Shown here piece after piece: positions 13,901-26,962 of a stretch of 64,000 nucleotides of DNA. This stretch comes from Anastrepha obliqua (Eukaryota > Arthropoda > Insecta > Diptera > Tephritidae). The notes below the pieces were generated by a model, which did no database searches, was not told the origin of the DNA, and was given only the letters and a program-made list of their open reading frames with translations. A program made the translations under genes and the position numbers. Location of the stretch: assembly GCF_027943255.1 (NCBI RefSeq), contig NC_072893.1, forward strand, positions 4,278,001 through 4,342,000, given 5' to 3'. Position 1 is the stretch's first letter; the number at the start of each line of letters is the position of its first letter.

Positions 13901-15922
13901 ATTCAAGTATAATTGGAATTATAGGTGCATATAAGAGGCGTAAATCAGACGAACTCCAAGTCAATCTAAGCACAGTTCTCCGCTAACTACACCTCAATGA
14001 CTCTCGGACAGCCTGCGATTTCCCTCTATTACCGGAACTGATAGCATTTAACTCAGTAGCATCGATTTATAGCGCACTTTAATCTCATAATGAGCCTCCA
14101 GAGCCTCCTGAGTCACAACGCACGCCAACTTAATGCAACCACAGTTAACCACATCACAATTGTATTATCAGCGCGCAACTAATCGCTCATTGCTGCCACT
14201 TTGAAAAGTTATAGGGTCTCCCCCCACGCGTCTACAGATTTTTGCGCCATAAACAAGACCAAAAACACGCCACGTGGTCAAGGAAAACAGAGGCATAAAC
14301 TTGTAATCAAAACCCGCATACTACTACTACAACTACACACACACACGCACACCATCCACACTCTGCTCCCCAGTGTTGACAACACACATGAAAAACAGGC
14401 AAAACAGGCAAAAAAGGCAAAAACTAAAACGATAGTAAAACGTTGAAACGACAGTCAGCTTGCGCCACCCACTCGTCTAGCAACCCACTACTGCGGCCAC
14501 TGTGTGATGTGGGGGCTGAGGGCAGTGAAAAGTGGCTGACGCGTCGCCGTCAGCTGACTATGATTTTTGCTCACCACTGCTTGCAACGGCTGCTCATGAA
14601 TATGCTTGCATGTGTGTATACACCTACGTGGCAGATGTGGCACATAGCACTTGGGGTGGCATGCATACAGTAAAATAGATATATTCATACATATGTGTGT
14701 GTATGTGCGCATGCAGCCAGACTTATTTTACTGTTGCTGCGCTGCTGGCCATTCATAGCGTTGCGTCGCGTCGCTGCAACACCTTTGCAATACTTTGCCA
14801 CCAACCCTTCTTCGACCGACGCTGCTGCCGTACGGAAAACTTTTCGAGATGCTTTTCTTTTTTGCATTCAAAGCCCATCTTCCGCTCTCGAGTTCTCTTC
14901 TTTACTATTTTTCCAGTTGCTTTCACTTTGCCATTTTTTGCCTTCAAGTGTGCATGTATACATATGTATATGGGTGCATGTGCTTGTGTGTGGGTACGGA
15001 CAAGTCATGCTAGCACGTGGCGTCAACAATGCACAGTCTGGCCAAATGGAGGTGGAGGTGGAGGACAAATGAAAGCGCTCTGCGTTGTGACTGCAACTGG
15101 CATTAATGTTGGCGATGAATGCCACTCGAAACGTTGCGATGAGATGTTTGTGCGTCTCGTGCTGCAATCAACTACCACCTACCGACAGCAGACGGACATC
15201 AACTTGGCTGTTGCGGCATCGTTGTCTAGCTGTGACTTTGGCTCTGGCTCCGGCTATGGCTGTGGCTGTCCGTCGATTTCTCAGTCTGCCGTTTGCCGTC
15301 GGCTCTGTTGTCGTTGGGTGAATGGGTGGCTGCTGCGTTCGGCAGACGCAGGTTAGCTATTATCTATGCATGCACACACACAAGCAGACAACCGCACGCT
15401 AAAATAGATAGTGAGGCATTAGGGTTAGTTAGTTGGTTTTCCTCTTCTCAAATGGCTGCTCAGCTGCTGCGTCTATGGCTGGCCAACCTTGCAACCTCGC
15501 TTCCTTCTTGCTATTGTTGGTTTCGTTTTTTTTTTGTTGGCGCTGCCACTATTGTAGTGCGAATAGTTTTTTCATTTTCCGTTGTACGTTCGAAGGCAGA
15601 GGAGAGCGAGCTTTCACTTTCGCAGACGGAGCACGCGGTGTTGCACTCGTCACGCATTAGACGGCACGCTGAATGACTCTTCGTCGAGGGCAATGAAATG
15701 AATGTCGGTGTCTGAGCGTAGTCTACGCGCAGATTTTACGTATTTTACATTTAGTTATGAATGAAAGGAGAGCATGTGCTAGCCGCAGCCTGCATGCCAC
15801 ATGCCACATGGCGAGTAGGGAGAACTACTTGGACATAGGAAGTTACGTATTTGCATGCCGTACGTATGCATGGGTGTTTGTATGTTTGTATGAAGGACGC
15901 CTAGATAAGTGGGGTACTGAAT

Positions 15923-15943
15923 GTGTGTATGTATGTATGTATG

Positions 15944-15973
<30 letters not shown>
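15923..15973. repeat. (GTAT)n microsatellite
   Basis: About twelve perfect tandem copies of the tetranucleotide GTAT/ATGT. Confidence 0.95.
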
Positions 15974-15974
<1 letters not shown>

Positions 15975-16198
15975 TATTTTTAAACGCGAAAGCAAGCGCT
16001 ATGAGAAAACTGATTGAATACTGCAGCTATTGAATATTCGCTTGAATTTAAAGTTTTTCCATGCCAATTTAGCGAAACCGCTGGATTTTTTTTGAAGTTT
16101 AGAAAATTAGAGTTTGAAAAATGTACACCTTTGAACCATGGATCTTAACACCCACTAGACTTGACAATTTTCAACAGATCAAAATTGTCATGGCGTAA

Positions 16199-16282
16199 CT
16201 TTTTCTTCTTCTTCTTCTTCTTCTTTCTTCTTTTTCTTTTTCTTCTTCTTCTTCTTTCTTCTTTTTCTTCTTCTTCTTCTTG
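16199..16282. repeat. (TTC)n-rich microsatellite
   Basis: A pyrimidine-only tract of TTC triplets interrupted by TTTC and TTTTTC. The strand asymmetry is complete (Lys/Glu/Arg-only frames on the minus strand). Confidence 0.95.
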
Positions 16283-17004
16283 TTTGGTTCGATAACCGCT
16301 TAAGCTGTTTTGGCCGATTTTTAGTTGCACGAAATTTGCTTCATATGGCAATCAATTCTGTAAATTCAACAAATTTCACCAAATGGCAAAGCTTAAAAAA
16401 AATTGTAATCCGCTTAAAAAACCAATGCAGTTGGATTAATGACACCAAGCTATCGCATAGGTGCCACCAACAAAAGTTGTGTCGAAAATTTCATCTCTCA
16501 ATTTTCCCATATTTAATGCTATAAAATATTATTTCATCTATAATCGATCTAACTTATTGAAATACCCTCTATGCTAACCCACAAAAACCGGCACAATTTA
16601 CGCACATTTTTATCAACAGATCAAAGCTCACAAGTGCCCTCGTTGTTGTTGGAGATTCCCTGTCACGCATTCAAACAGAATTACGCACACGCTCACACAC
16701 ACATATACACATAGTGGATAAACAACATATGATTTATGTTTACAAAAAATGCGTCTAATTTTGCGTGTACCGGCGAGACAGGCCCCTCTTTTCTATTCTC
16801 TCACGCACAACTAACACACACGCATGACAATTGTTGTACTGCCCGCATACGCAGCCATTCACGCAAAAATAGATCAAATATTATATATTGGGAAACTATC
16901 CCTGCAGGGAAATCACAGAGCATTGAACAGGTGCGCTCCTGGTGAATTTAGTACCATGGCTTGTTCATGTTCGTTCTTTTTTCCACACAATGTATTCCAA
17001 CGGA

Positions 17005-17465
17005 TAGCGGGTAACGTCAATTGGCTACCCGGTGTCAAAATTAAAACCCATTTAATAACATGAAATTGCACAGAATTGCGACGGGGACGGATTTCTTGCC
17101 GTCGGTTATTTTTACGGCGGCAAAATAATTAGATTCATTTCTATTTTCTCCGACGGGCTGAAGACTGAGGCTTGTTTTTCTGATTACTTGATGACAATTT
17201 GTGACAAGAAAGAGTAAGCCAATGATATTCGATTTGCACAAGAAAAAATGCAAAATATCAATAGTTTAGATAGAAATAAGCTCTTTGTTTGGTACAATAA
17301 GCGTCAATGAGCTTCAACGGGCTGCTTCACAAATATAGCAAACGAAAATATTTCACTAGAAAATACATTTTATTGTAACCGCAAATTGTCAATTGAAAAC
17401 CGTCTCGTCGCAATTGTGTCTAACCGACCGAATTTTCCGCAACTCGTTACCCGCTGACCTGTTTT
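17005..17465. repeat. imperfect inverted repeat, possible foldback/MITE
   Basis: Left arm motifs gcgggtaacg (about 17008) and aattgcgacggggacgg (about 17074) recur as reverse complements on the right: cgttacccgc (about 17445) and ccgtctcgtcgcaatt (about 17399). The order is mirror-symmetric, as expected for a foldback element about 460 bp long. The arms are interrupted and no target duplication was resolved. Confidence 0.4.
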
Positions 17466-19811
17466 CGGGTTGATTCTTTTTGGGGTCATACAATCCACTA
17501 AAATATTGGTGTATCGCTTAAATGGTTCCAGTGGTTTTTTCTTTTTTGTCCCTTGCCATAAATGTCGCTGAAATGAATTAAATAGCTTGAAGTAAATATA
17601 TTCCGCAGTGTTTATAAAAACAGATCGCAATAAAGAAATGGATTGGAGAAAAAAAGTTAAAAATTGTTGAATATGCTATAAGTACATTTAGTTAAGGTTA
17701 AAAAGTTAAGTTTATTGTGTTCGAGAGAGCCATAATTTTTTCCAGGTCAATCGAACCACATCATCATTAGACTCTTTGGTCAATATATATGAGGATCGCG
17801 ATTATTCGCATTTACCTCTCTTCTTCAACATCATCGTACATCAAAGACAGAAGTAAGAGAGTAGTTCGCTATTTGTGCAACCGCGCCAGCTCTGAACATA
17901 AATTCATTTCACTACTTCAGATTTTCCCTGCAGGTGTAGCACAGATATACATACAGATACACATACACATACATTCATAGAGCATGACAAAATTTTAGCT
18001 CGCTCACATTAGCATATCTTCAGCATTACTATAGCATTTGCCTATTATTCGCTGTTCAACTATTTTTGCCCAAAATACGTCATCTCAAAAATAAGTTCAC
18101 ACACACTAGCGCTCACGCTCTATCCTCTCCAAACCCCATAACCCAGTGCCCCATTTGATTATAGCGTTGAATTGGTTGATATTAACCGAGCGAGAGCATT
18201 TTTTTGTTTTTGTTTGTAGAGTCCAATTCAGTAAGAGTAAAAAAAAACAGTAAAAGCGAAGCGCAAGAGGCGTAAAAAAACTTTATCTCACGCTTTTTGT
18301 GAGCAAAACTAAAATTTAACCTTGAAAATAGCAAAGCACCGAAATAATTCGTAAAGTTGAGGGCAAACAAACCGAAAGCACACGTCCGAATTGTGTGCAA
18401 GCAAATGTTTGTGTGAAAGCGTGTCTGCATGGAAATGATATACAAAGAATATTTGTATGTATGTGGAGTATATATAGTTATGTATATATACATGTGTTCA
18501 TATATTCATATGTAGTTCTATGTATGTACGTATGTAGATATGTTTGATTATACTTAGGTAGATGGCGACAATGGAAAATGAGCAAACAAACAATCTTCTG
18601 AAAGCCAGTGGAGAACGAAGAGCAATAGGAGCTGCGACAAACATCCAACAACAACTCGCATATCATAGTAATGGCAACTAGTAACAAATGCTACCCAACG
18701 CAAAAAAAATTTTGTTGGACTATTCGTGTGTGTGTGTGGTTCAGGCATCACATCCCGCTACACTACAATTTTTTTATTGCAATAAAAAGTTTGAAACTAA
18801 ATATATTTCGGTACTCATTTCGCTTTCTATTTTATTTATATTTTTTTTTGTTTTTTTTTTGTTTGCTTTATTCTCCACACTTTGTCTGGATTCGAAGAAA
18901 TACGATGATTAATTGTAGCGGAAATTTACTCTCTAACAACTTAATTCGATTTTTATGTGCGCACTGAAATTTTTAGTTTGAAGGTCTTTGCCTATCTAGA
19001 AATTAGCAAGCCGTGACGTGGCAGAACTTCTAGAAATGTGTAACTGCAAATCTCCAAATATGACGCGCAAGTAAAGAAATAAATTTTAATCAGGGAAAAT
19101 AATTCTAGTAAATTAGTGAATGAAATGTCCATAAATAATTATTTACACGTGGAATTAAATTAGCTAACTACTCACTGCAGAGTGTACCTATAACTCATTT
19201 AAGTACTATTTTTGGAAAAGAAAAACAATTTTATATATATATATATATGATTATTTTTAGAGTTTTTAATAATTTTTGGTCATCACTTCACTAGCGCGTA
19301 ACAAATCACGAAATATTTTGATTAAATAGATGTTTAGAGCGGAGATCATGGGATAACGATGGAATACAGCTGCCTCGATGAAAAATAGACACGAACGCTT
19401 AGTTTTAAACTACACTTTGAGAACAGGAATTGCCTAGCAAAACATAATATAAATGCAACTTGGGCGACTTTTCTAACCAAATATAAAATACAGTTAATTG
19501 TTTTTAGCTGTCACTAGAGCGATATAAAGTTATGCAGCCTATGTATGGGGGCTTTAGATGTTCGAAGAAATCGACAAATAATATTTTTCAACTTTAATAT
19601 TCAATAAATTTTTTTAAAGTGGATTTTTCATCTGCTCATCAGCGTTCGTCACATCCTTAAATCACAATATCAGTAAGAGTTATTTAAATGATAAGATTGA
19701 GAATTATAAAATATAGTAATAAGGATTTTGATGGTCAGGTGTGACCTTACACATCTTAGAGGGCACAGAAAATTTAACTGTACACTTTGTAACCTGAATG
19801 AATTATAAAAC
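17466..19811. other. noncoding DNA, no gene recognised
   Basis: AT-rich, with T-runs near 18840-18860 and a short (TA)n run at about 19232-19247. No family resemblance in any frame. Confidence 0.45.
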
Positions 19812-19815
19812 TTAA

Positions 19816-20547
19816 GGAGGAACGCCACTGTGAAAATTCAAACAAATCTTTTTTTTGCATAAATTGTTAGTACAACTATTCAAGAAAATGTGGTAAAAAT
19901 TTTGAAGCGAAATTCGCTTTATTCCCGATTCTATGTGCACTTAAGTGAGCGCCCGTCGGTTCGGCCCCGTTGCGCTTACGATACGATGCTTTATTTCAAA
20001 CGCGCTTTTCTCGAAACGACTTTTTTTGATACGGTGAGACCGATTTCTCAAAGACTAATGAAGCGATTTTAATTTTCTTTTTTTCAAAATTTTTGTTATC
20101 GCATTGACTATCGTTATACGTAGCCGATTTTCAAAATTTTGAAAATAACTTTTTTTTTTGGGCTTGTTGAAAATCAAAGAAATGGTAAAAAACACACATC
20201 GAAATTCATATCAGCACCATTTTGTCAGAAAAAAAAAAACAAAAACGAAAACGGCTACGTATAACGATAGCCACTATTGTGTAGATTAATACAATTTTTG
20301 GTTTTTTGATTTCAGATGATTATTCATTAGTGTATCGCTGCCACAAAATGACGTCATTCTTTTTATCTCGTTACGTTTATTTACATAAATTTGTCAATTT
20401 TGAATATTTTTTAATAAAAATTTACTTCAACATAGTTTAATACATATATAATAAATTGCCTCTTGTCCGATCCTCGAACAATCATTTCTACTTACAAAAA
20501 AAAATTCCCAAAAACAATTTTTTGACCCACCACAGTGGCGTTCCCCC
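19816..20547. mobile_element. 732-bp non-autonomous DNA transposon with TTAA duplication and internal foldback
   Basis: The 17-bp terminal inverted repeats are ggaggaacgccactgtg on the left (19816-19832) and its complement at 20531-20547, with 16 of 17 matching. It is flanked exactly by TTAA on both sides (19812-19815 and 20548-20551), the target of piggyBac-type transposases. Inside, 20106-20132 and 20247-20272 form a second near-perfect inverted repeat (core ctatcgttatacgtagcc) around a loop of about 115 nt. There is no transposase. The superfamily assignment is by target site only. Confidence 0.8.
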
Positions 20548-20551
20548 TTAA

Positions 20552-22576
20552 GCTATTTTTTTAGAAAGGTGTCCAATTTTGAAAATAATCCAATACGTAT
20601 ATTTGAGAAAGCTTTATTATGAGTCATGAAGAAACTATTACTTCAAGAGAATTGGTGCATTTAGTTGGGGCTATCTTGTTTTGTATGTCACTGATGCCCA
20701 GAAATATAGAAGCTTAATTGTACTGAATACTGAATAAAAATGAACCTTTTTTATGTGTATATGTATGTATATCTCAATTTGTTTCCGACAGACGAGTACA
20801 GAGTCACTGTCGTAAATTCTTTACTATAACTTTTTTTATTATAATAATTATTAGTTTCAAATCAAGCGGCATCTACATTTTAATAAAATTGATGTTGTAT
20901 ATGCCCGCTCCTAACTGCTTGAATTTCAATAATTTTTGATGAATTCACGCAGGCCTGTTTGTCATCACTCCTAACCTCATTATCGTTTCTAAGCCGTGTA
21001 AGCTACTCATGAGCTCTGCTACGCCACAAATAACCGCCAGTTTTCAAAGTTTAAAACACAATTCATCATGGCGCTTTCAGTTTTGCTGCACGATAACGCA
21101 CACAAATTTCTAGTTTAGCTAAATTTTGTTTAAATAAATGGTTCTTAGTAAAAAGCTGGAGTACTACGAAAATTATTTTGAAATTTGCTGGGCTCTGGCC
21201 TACAAATATCAAAAAAAAAAAAGTATTTTCTTTGGATCTTATGAAATACCAGCTTATCTGTAAACAAATAAAATATCCGATGGCGATAAGCATCATCCAC
21301 ATCATTTTTTGGAAACTTGCAAAGGACTGCAAGTGTACGGTGGACGTAGAGTAAAAATATGAAGCATCGAGCATTCCACACACGTTCCGCATGCAAATCT
21401 GCGACTGGTTGTTGTTGGTGGTGTTATTTAAATGTATAAGTAACATTGAGGTTCATATGTATGCAAAATCTTTTCAATATTAATTTTGGGATTTTATTAG
21501 TCAGCGCAGCTGTTTAGTGCGATGCCATGCACTCAGATCCCATTTATAAAGCAATCCGTTCTCTGCTAACCACCATTCACCATTCACCACTCTCCACCTG
21601 CATTCTTTTTTGGGTTTTGTTGCTTTTTTTCGAAATAATTTGCAAATGCTTTTTGCTTCTAGAGCAAATGCTGCGCAGCAAATATAATATAATTTTTTTG
21701 GTGTGTTTGTGAGAAAAAGTTCTCAGCTGCTCAATTGTGTGTTGTGTGAACTAGTGTTGCTGTGAGTTGTTGTTGTTCTTTGTGTTGTTGTTTTCGTTGG
21801 GGTACCTCAGCAGTGTATTTTGCGCTTATGAAATACGTACTTTGTGAGGAAATTTTTTTGGACAAATTCTCACACATCCAAGCGAAATTCTACCCGAGCG
21901 CCGCCAGTAAGAGGAGTAGCCGTAGATATGACTGCCACAAATACACACACACACACGCACACGAATACACGGTGTCATGCATATGCATATGCATGTCCAT
22001 ACAAGTGCCATACACACACACACTCACGCACAGTGTGTGATTTCGTTGCGAAATGCAGAATTCTAACACACTAACCGACTAACCTAAACCGTCACATCAA
22101 CAACAACAACAACACAAACAACCAGTACAAGCGGTATGAACCGAACCGAAGGAAAAAAATTGCAGTAATATTAGGGAGAACTCGTGTAAAAAAGCTAAGA
22201 ACAGACGCGTACAACAGCGGGTAGTACGGCGCGGAGGGGGGCAAACGCAAAAAAGAACCAACAACACAAATCAGACTTCATGCGCACACACCTTCATGTC
22301 GGCATTATTGTTGCGCGTTTGCTGCGCGCTGCCTTCGTCATTCTTGAGTAAGCGTCGCCAAACGGCGGGACGTGCATACAATGAAGTCCCAGTGCCTCCC
22401 GTTCGCTGTCGGCGTCGCTGTCTACATTTCAATGTATTTTTTGGATAGTTTTTTGGCAATTGCCTAATGCGCTTTTTAACGCCGCTAGTCGGGCCAGAAG
22501 TAGCAGCAAAAGTAGCAGCCGCACAATCAACAGTTGAGTTTTGTTGTCGCGCGTACATTGTTGGTCACACAATCGG
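20552..22576. other. noncoding DNA, no gene recognised
   Basis: CA-repeats occur at about 21942-21958 and 22012-22022, and a CAA-rich run at about 22097-22115. A TATAAA occurs at about 21546 but no transcript start can be argued from it. Confidence 0.4.
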
Positions 22577-23142
22577 TACGGTCGGTCGGTCGGTCGGTCG
22601 CTCAATCGCTAGAACAAATCCACGCGCATACACTAGAATTCAAAGTTATTCTAAAAACTAAGCTAAATTCATTCAATTTCGAAGAAAGCTTTCAAGCCAA
22701 GCTCAGTTTTCAGTGCAAGTGCAAAACTCCAAGTGAAATTTGAAGAAATTCAAAAATACTATATGAAATTTTAGAAGTGAAGAAAACAAAAACAAATAGT
22801 TTTGTGTAATCTCAAAAACTAATAGAAAAATAAAAAGTAAACTCTGGTTCACAGAGTATGACAGGTGCAATTTGGCAAATTTTTCGCTTATGAAATGTCG
22901 GATTTTCAATAAATCGGTTTTGTGGCAATTAAAATTGAAAATACAATATGTTTTTCAAGTTTATAAATGTTTTGAAGTTTAAGTTACAAAAACACATCAA
23001 ACAGAAAAATTCAAATTCGGTAATCGCATAGGTCACGCTAATCGTCGGTCGCGTTATTAGGTTTTCGGTAGTGTGTGTTTAAAGCCTTTCTGTGCAACGG
23101 TCGCCAATTGAAGGCAGTCACCAAGAGTCCAAAAGCAGCCAG
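22577..23142 (+). promoter_or_regulatory. candidate br noncoding 5' exon and promoter region
   Basis: The first coding exon needs an upstream donor. A strong donor, agcag ccag|gtaggc, lies at 23143 after a stretch of less AT-rich sequence (about 23030-23142). That stretch follows a GGTC tandem (22577-22600) and an initiator-like TCAGTT at about 22701. No TATA box at a fitting distance is obvious. This is inference from splice-site quality and position only; other exons further upstream are possible. Confidence 0.25.
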
Positions 23143-23194
23143 GTAGGCAGTTTATGCGAAAAAAACATTAATAAGATTAACTTAACAAAAATTT

Positions 23195-23530
23195 GATTGA
23201 TTTAACTTAAAAAATATTAAAAAGATAAATTTATTTAATTAAAAAAACAAAATTGAATTACTTTAAATGAAAAAAATTTTAAAAAGCTAAATTTATTTAA
23301 TTAAAAAAAATTAATTACTTTAAACAAAAGAAATATTAAAAGGATAAATTTGTTTAATTAAAAAAAATACTTTAAATAAAAAAAAATTAAAATCATAAAT
23401 TTATTAAATTAAAAAGAATTACTTAAAATAAAAAAATATTAAACAGATAAATTTATTTAATTAAAAAATAATTACTTTAAATAAAAAAAAGTTAAAATGA
23501 TAAATTTGTTTAATAAAAAAATGGTTTAAT
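23195..23530. repeat. AT-rich tandem repeat, about six copies of a 52-61 bp unit
   Basis: The motif taaattt-tttaattaa recurs at about 23225, 23286, 23343, 23395, 23447 and 23500. Between copies there is a diverged actttaaataaaaa segment. Unit length falls from about 61 to about 52 bp along the array. It lies just downstream of the putative 5' exon donor at 23143. Confidence 0.75.
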
Positions 23531-25870
23531 AATTCATTTAAAAAATATATTTTATATTTTTATTATGCTAATTAGTTTTAAACTTAATTTAACTAATTTT
23601 TGAACTAGTTTAATTTCGTTTTTTTTTTTTTAATTTTGTATTACAAAAAAAAGAGCAAAGTATTGAAGGAAACTGTTTCGAAGTTTCCAATTTACTATTC
23701 CGCTCTAAGTCAAAATAAATAGATATGCACATATTTCTTTCTAGTAATATATTTTTTATACGTACAGTTCTGAATTTCTTCAAATCACAAAGGAAGAGCT
23801 GACGTAGTGTTCTGCATATTTACAATAAAAACAAAAATTTTGATATTTCGCAATATTTTGGCTTAATCGATTCTTAACTTAATTCTGTCTGTGGGGATGA
23901 AAATTTTGCTGGCAGGGGAGATGTGGCACATTTTCAACGAAAAAATATCAACAAATCTTTGATTTAAAAAATAAACCCGTGTGTGCAATCTTCATTAGAA
24001 ATTTTTAATAATTGCTACCTTCTCTTTCATATTAAAATGATGACGTAAAAAATTGCAGAGCTCTAGCAACTGTATGCTAAATGCACTACACCTTAACGCA
24101 TGCCAAATGGGAAGTACCTTCGAAATTTAGTAGTTTCACCAGGCCCAGCACGAGTCGAACAAAAATGTTCACAATCTCGTTAGTTATCAGTAGTAAGTTG
24201 CTGCTTCCTGTGTCAAATCAACTACTACAAATGTTTTACAACAACAACCGACTTATAAAGCGAAGAAAAAAATAATTAAACTTTGTGCTCAGCATTTGAC
24301 GCACTGCCGAGAAGTCATTTCGGCGAATATGTGCGAATGGGTTGCTTTGCGAATCAAGCATTCAATCCAATGCATTGCCATGCGCATTCGCTTTCGAATC
24401 GGCAAACAACGTACAGCATTTACTGCAAACTTGCCCATACCCAAACAAACACACACACACTCCCATGCGCACTCAAAGCGGCGCAGGCAAAGCGCTCAAC
24501 GCAAACTATTCGTAGAGTAGCGCTCGCTGCTAGATACAAGTGCGCACACATACACATATACGAGTAGAGATAGTGCTTTTGAATCGCTGTGAGAGAACTT
24601 AACTTAACGGCTGCCAGAATTCTAAACATTTTGCTGAAGCTTTGCCGATTTTGTTTGATTACTATTCTGCGCACCAACAAACATGCATGTGTACACATAC
24701 ATATGCACATATGAGTACATACACATACATATATTCATACGCATTCTAAACGATAATTATTTGCTTTACTTTCCCTGCATTTAAGTTTTTGGGCAATGGC
24801 TTTAGAAAAAGATCATTAAATCTAAAAATTCGCAGCTGCACTCAATTCGCTACATTTGGAGTTGAACTTGCACATAACTGAGTCAACGTAATTACGCCTA
24901 AATAGAGTAATTTATGTTTTTTTACAAAATACCTTTAAAATTCACTGTACTCGTGTTTATGCATGTCACCAAATTTCTATCCAATTCATCGACTAAAAAA
25001 CTAAAAAATGAGTACTAATTCAGGGCTCATGCGCTGATAAATCGTATTTGTGTGTGTAAAAACAGTCAAACTCTTATCCCGCAAAACAATTAATAGTGTT
25101 GGTGCATGTATATGTATTTGTGTAAAAATATTTAAATATGCGTTTCATCTTTTTATACATAGCACAAGATTTTCAAACGCAGTTTCAGCGCAGTTGCGAG
25201 CAGTGGGCAACTTTTTCTGAGCAGCGATAAGCTGTTAAACACGAAATTATTAAAAAAATATAATATATATACTATGTACTTTTTTCCCCCTAATATATTG
25301 CTTAAAAACTTAAAAGCGCCACAAAATATTTTTTCTAAAAAACACTGCTAACCTTGAGTGTCAATAACCTCAGCTGGGCATTGAAAATAAAACTTGTTTT
25401 ATATGCCCATTAAAAGCGAATTTGAATTTTATTTTCTACAATTAAAATGCATTGTTTGTTTATCAATTTCTACGTATAATAATCTCGGAGTCTATTTAAA
25501 GCGATTTGAAGTTCAATACACACAAAGGTATTGGGAGGCAACCCAGTAGAACTACAAATGGAGTCTCCGAAAGCGAGTACAAGAGAAGAGAGTGCCCCCT
25601 TTAACATGATTTTGAATCATTAGCCAAGATTTACTGCTTTTCACACGCCATTCTCACACTTTCTGTAGCCAATAGGGAGATAGGGACGTGTTGAATTTAT
25701 GTCGCTTAGAAAAAAAGAGTTCGGTTTTTATTTATTCTGCGTCATATGCAGTGTTGGTGAATAATTTGCGAAGCGGAAATGTGCTAAAATGGATCCAAGC
25801 AAAAAGAATCGCAGAAAAAGTTTAGCTACTCAATTAGTTGAATGTTGATGATAAACATTAACGAAGATTT
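23531..25870. other. noncoding DNA, no gene recognised
   Basis: AT-rich. A slightly less AT-rich part at 24280-24560 contains a short CA run. No coding or RNA gene signal was recognised. Confidence 0.45.
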
Positions 25871-25873
25871 GGT

Positions 25874-26310
25874 TGTGAAACGTGGAATGTGACGACAGCT
25901 GACAAAAGCTCATTACAAGTTTTTGCAAACAGATTCCTTCGAAAGATTCTCAAAATATTCTAGAGAAATATTATCTTTAATGTTGAGCTATGGGCCAGAA
26001 CCCAGCAGAAGCGAATACTATTAGAGATCCGAACGAGAAAATGGGGCTGGATTGGCCAAGTTCTACTTGTACACAGAGGAAAGGGTAACTTAACAAGGAC
26101 CGCCGTTGACTGGAAACCCCTAGAAAGCCGCAGACGTGGAAGTCCAGCGAATACCTGAAGATGACTGCTGGAGTCGGAAACCCGTGCTGTGCAGCTTAGC
26201 TGGAATGAAGTTAAGAAATTGGCGCAAAACAGACCCGAATGGAAGAAATTCATTGTGGCTCTATATTCCACACTGGAGGTCTAAGAATTTATGATGATGA
26301 CGATGATGAA
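25874..26310 (+). mobile_element. RTE-clade-like non-LTR retrotransposon, 3'-end fragment
   Basis: The + strand frame reads the C-terminal end of a reverse transcriptase ORF: CETWNVTTADKSSLQVF, LWARTQQKRILLEIRTRKWGW, DWKPLESRRRGSPANT and WNEVKKLAQNRPEWKKF, ending at TAA 26282-26284. In-frame stops near 25943 and 26157 show decay. Right after it is a GATGAT/GATGAC triplet tail (about 26291-26310), as is usual for RTE 3' ends. It is a 5'-truncated dead copy. Confidence 0.75.
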
Positions 26311-26699
26311 GATTTTCATACATTTTAGCTTCATAAATATACCTATGTGTGGCTTTGTGTAGGGCCTTTGAAGAAGATTATGAAAAAAGTGAAAAAAATA
26401 AAAATTCAATAAAAATAGTAATAGTTTTTTAAATCTGTAGTATCATCTTTCTCTATAAGGAAGTTTACTCTTTTCGTAGGATCGTGGGATAGTTTTGGAA
26501 TAATTTTTTAACAGCATTTCTTGATCGTTTAAAAGTTAAAGTGGAGCTTTTGGCTACTCCATAATTGCTTGTTTAAGAGAAAATTTTAGGTACAAAGGTA
26601 CATACACATGCAAAGGAATACTTAATCACATACTCGCTTGGGAGTACTCTGGGAGTACGAGAGCTAAATTTTCAAAAAAAATTTATATATACTTATATG

Positions 26700-26805
26700 A
26701 CATAAACATGGAGATCCCTTGTGGGTCCCAGTGCCTTCTCGCGATGCTATCTTGTGGTTTTCTAAACAATTGGCCTATCCATCGTCGTCTGCGTTTCATT
26801 TGCCA
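26700..26805 (-). mobile_element. second RTE-like fragment, opposite orientation
   Basis: The minus strand reads RRRRWIGQLFRKPQDSIARRHWDPQG, corresponding to the same RKWGWIGQ..DWKP region as the + strand fragment at 25874-26284. Only about 35 residues remain. It ends about 160 bp before the br exon acceptor at 26962. Confidence 0.6.
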
Positions 26806-26962
26806 AACAAGAAATAGTTGAAATGCCCTTGTATGAAAAAAGTATACCCAATGAACAAATTCTCTAAGCATTATTCACTACTCCATTATATTTTTCATTC
26901 TCCTAAATTTATTTATGTACATTTGCATTTACTTATTCCATTTCTATTTCTTCTCTTTGCAG

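Larger units (their letters stand above)
13901..16990. other. noncoding DNA, no gene recognised
   Basis: The stretch 14440-15700 is less AT-rich and gives frames up to 219 codons on the + strand (14697-15356). These have Cys/Ser/Leu-rich composition typical of microsatellite-bearing noncoding DNA. The two microsatellites here are listed separately. Confidence 0.45.

Noticed and set aside
14697..15356. 219-codon open frame on the + strand
   Set aside because: Several overlapping frames of similar length occur on both strands here, as expected in a less AT-rich noncoding block; no domain seen.
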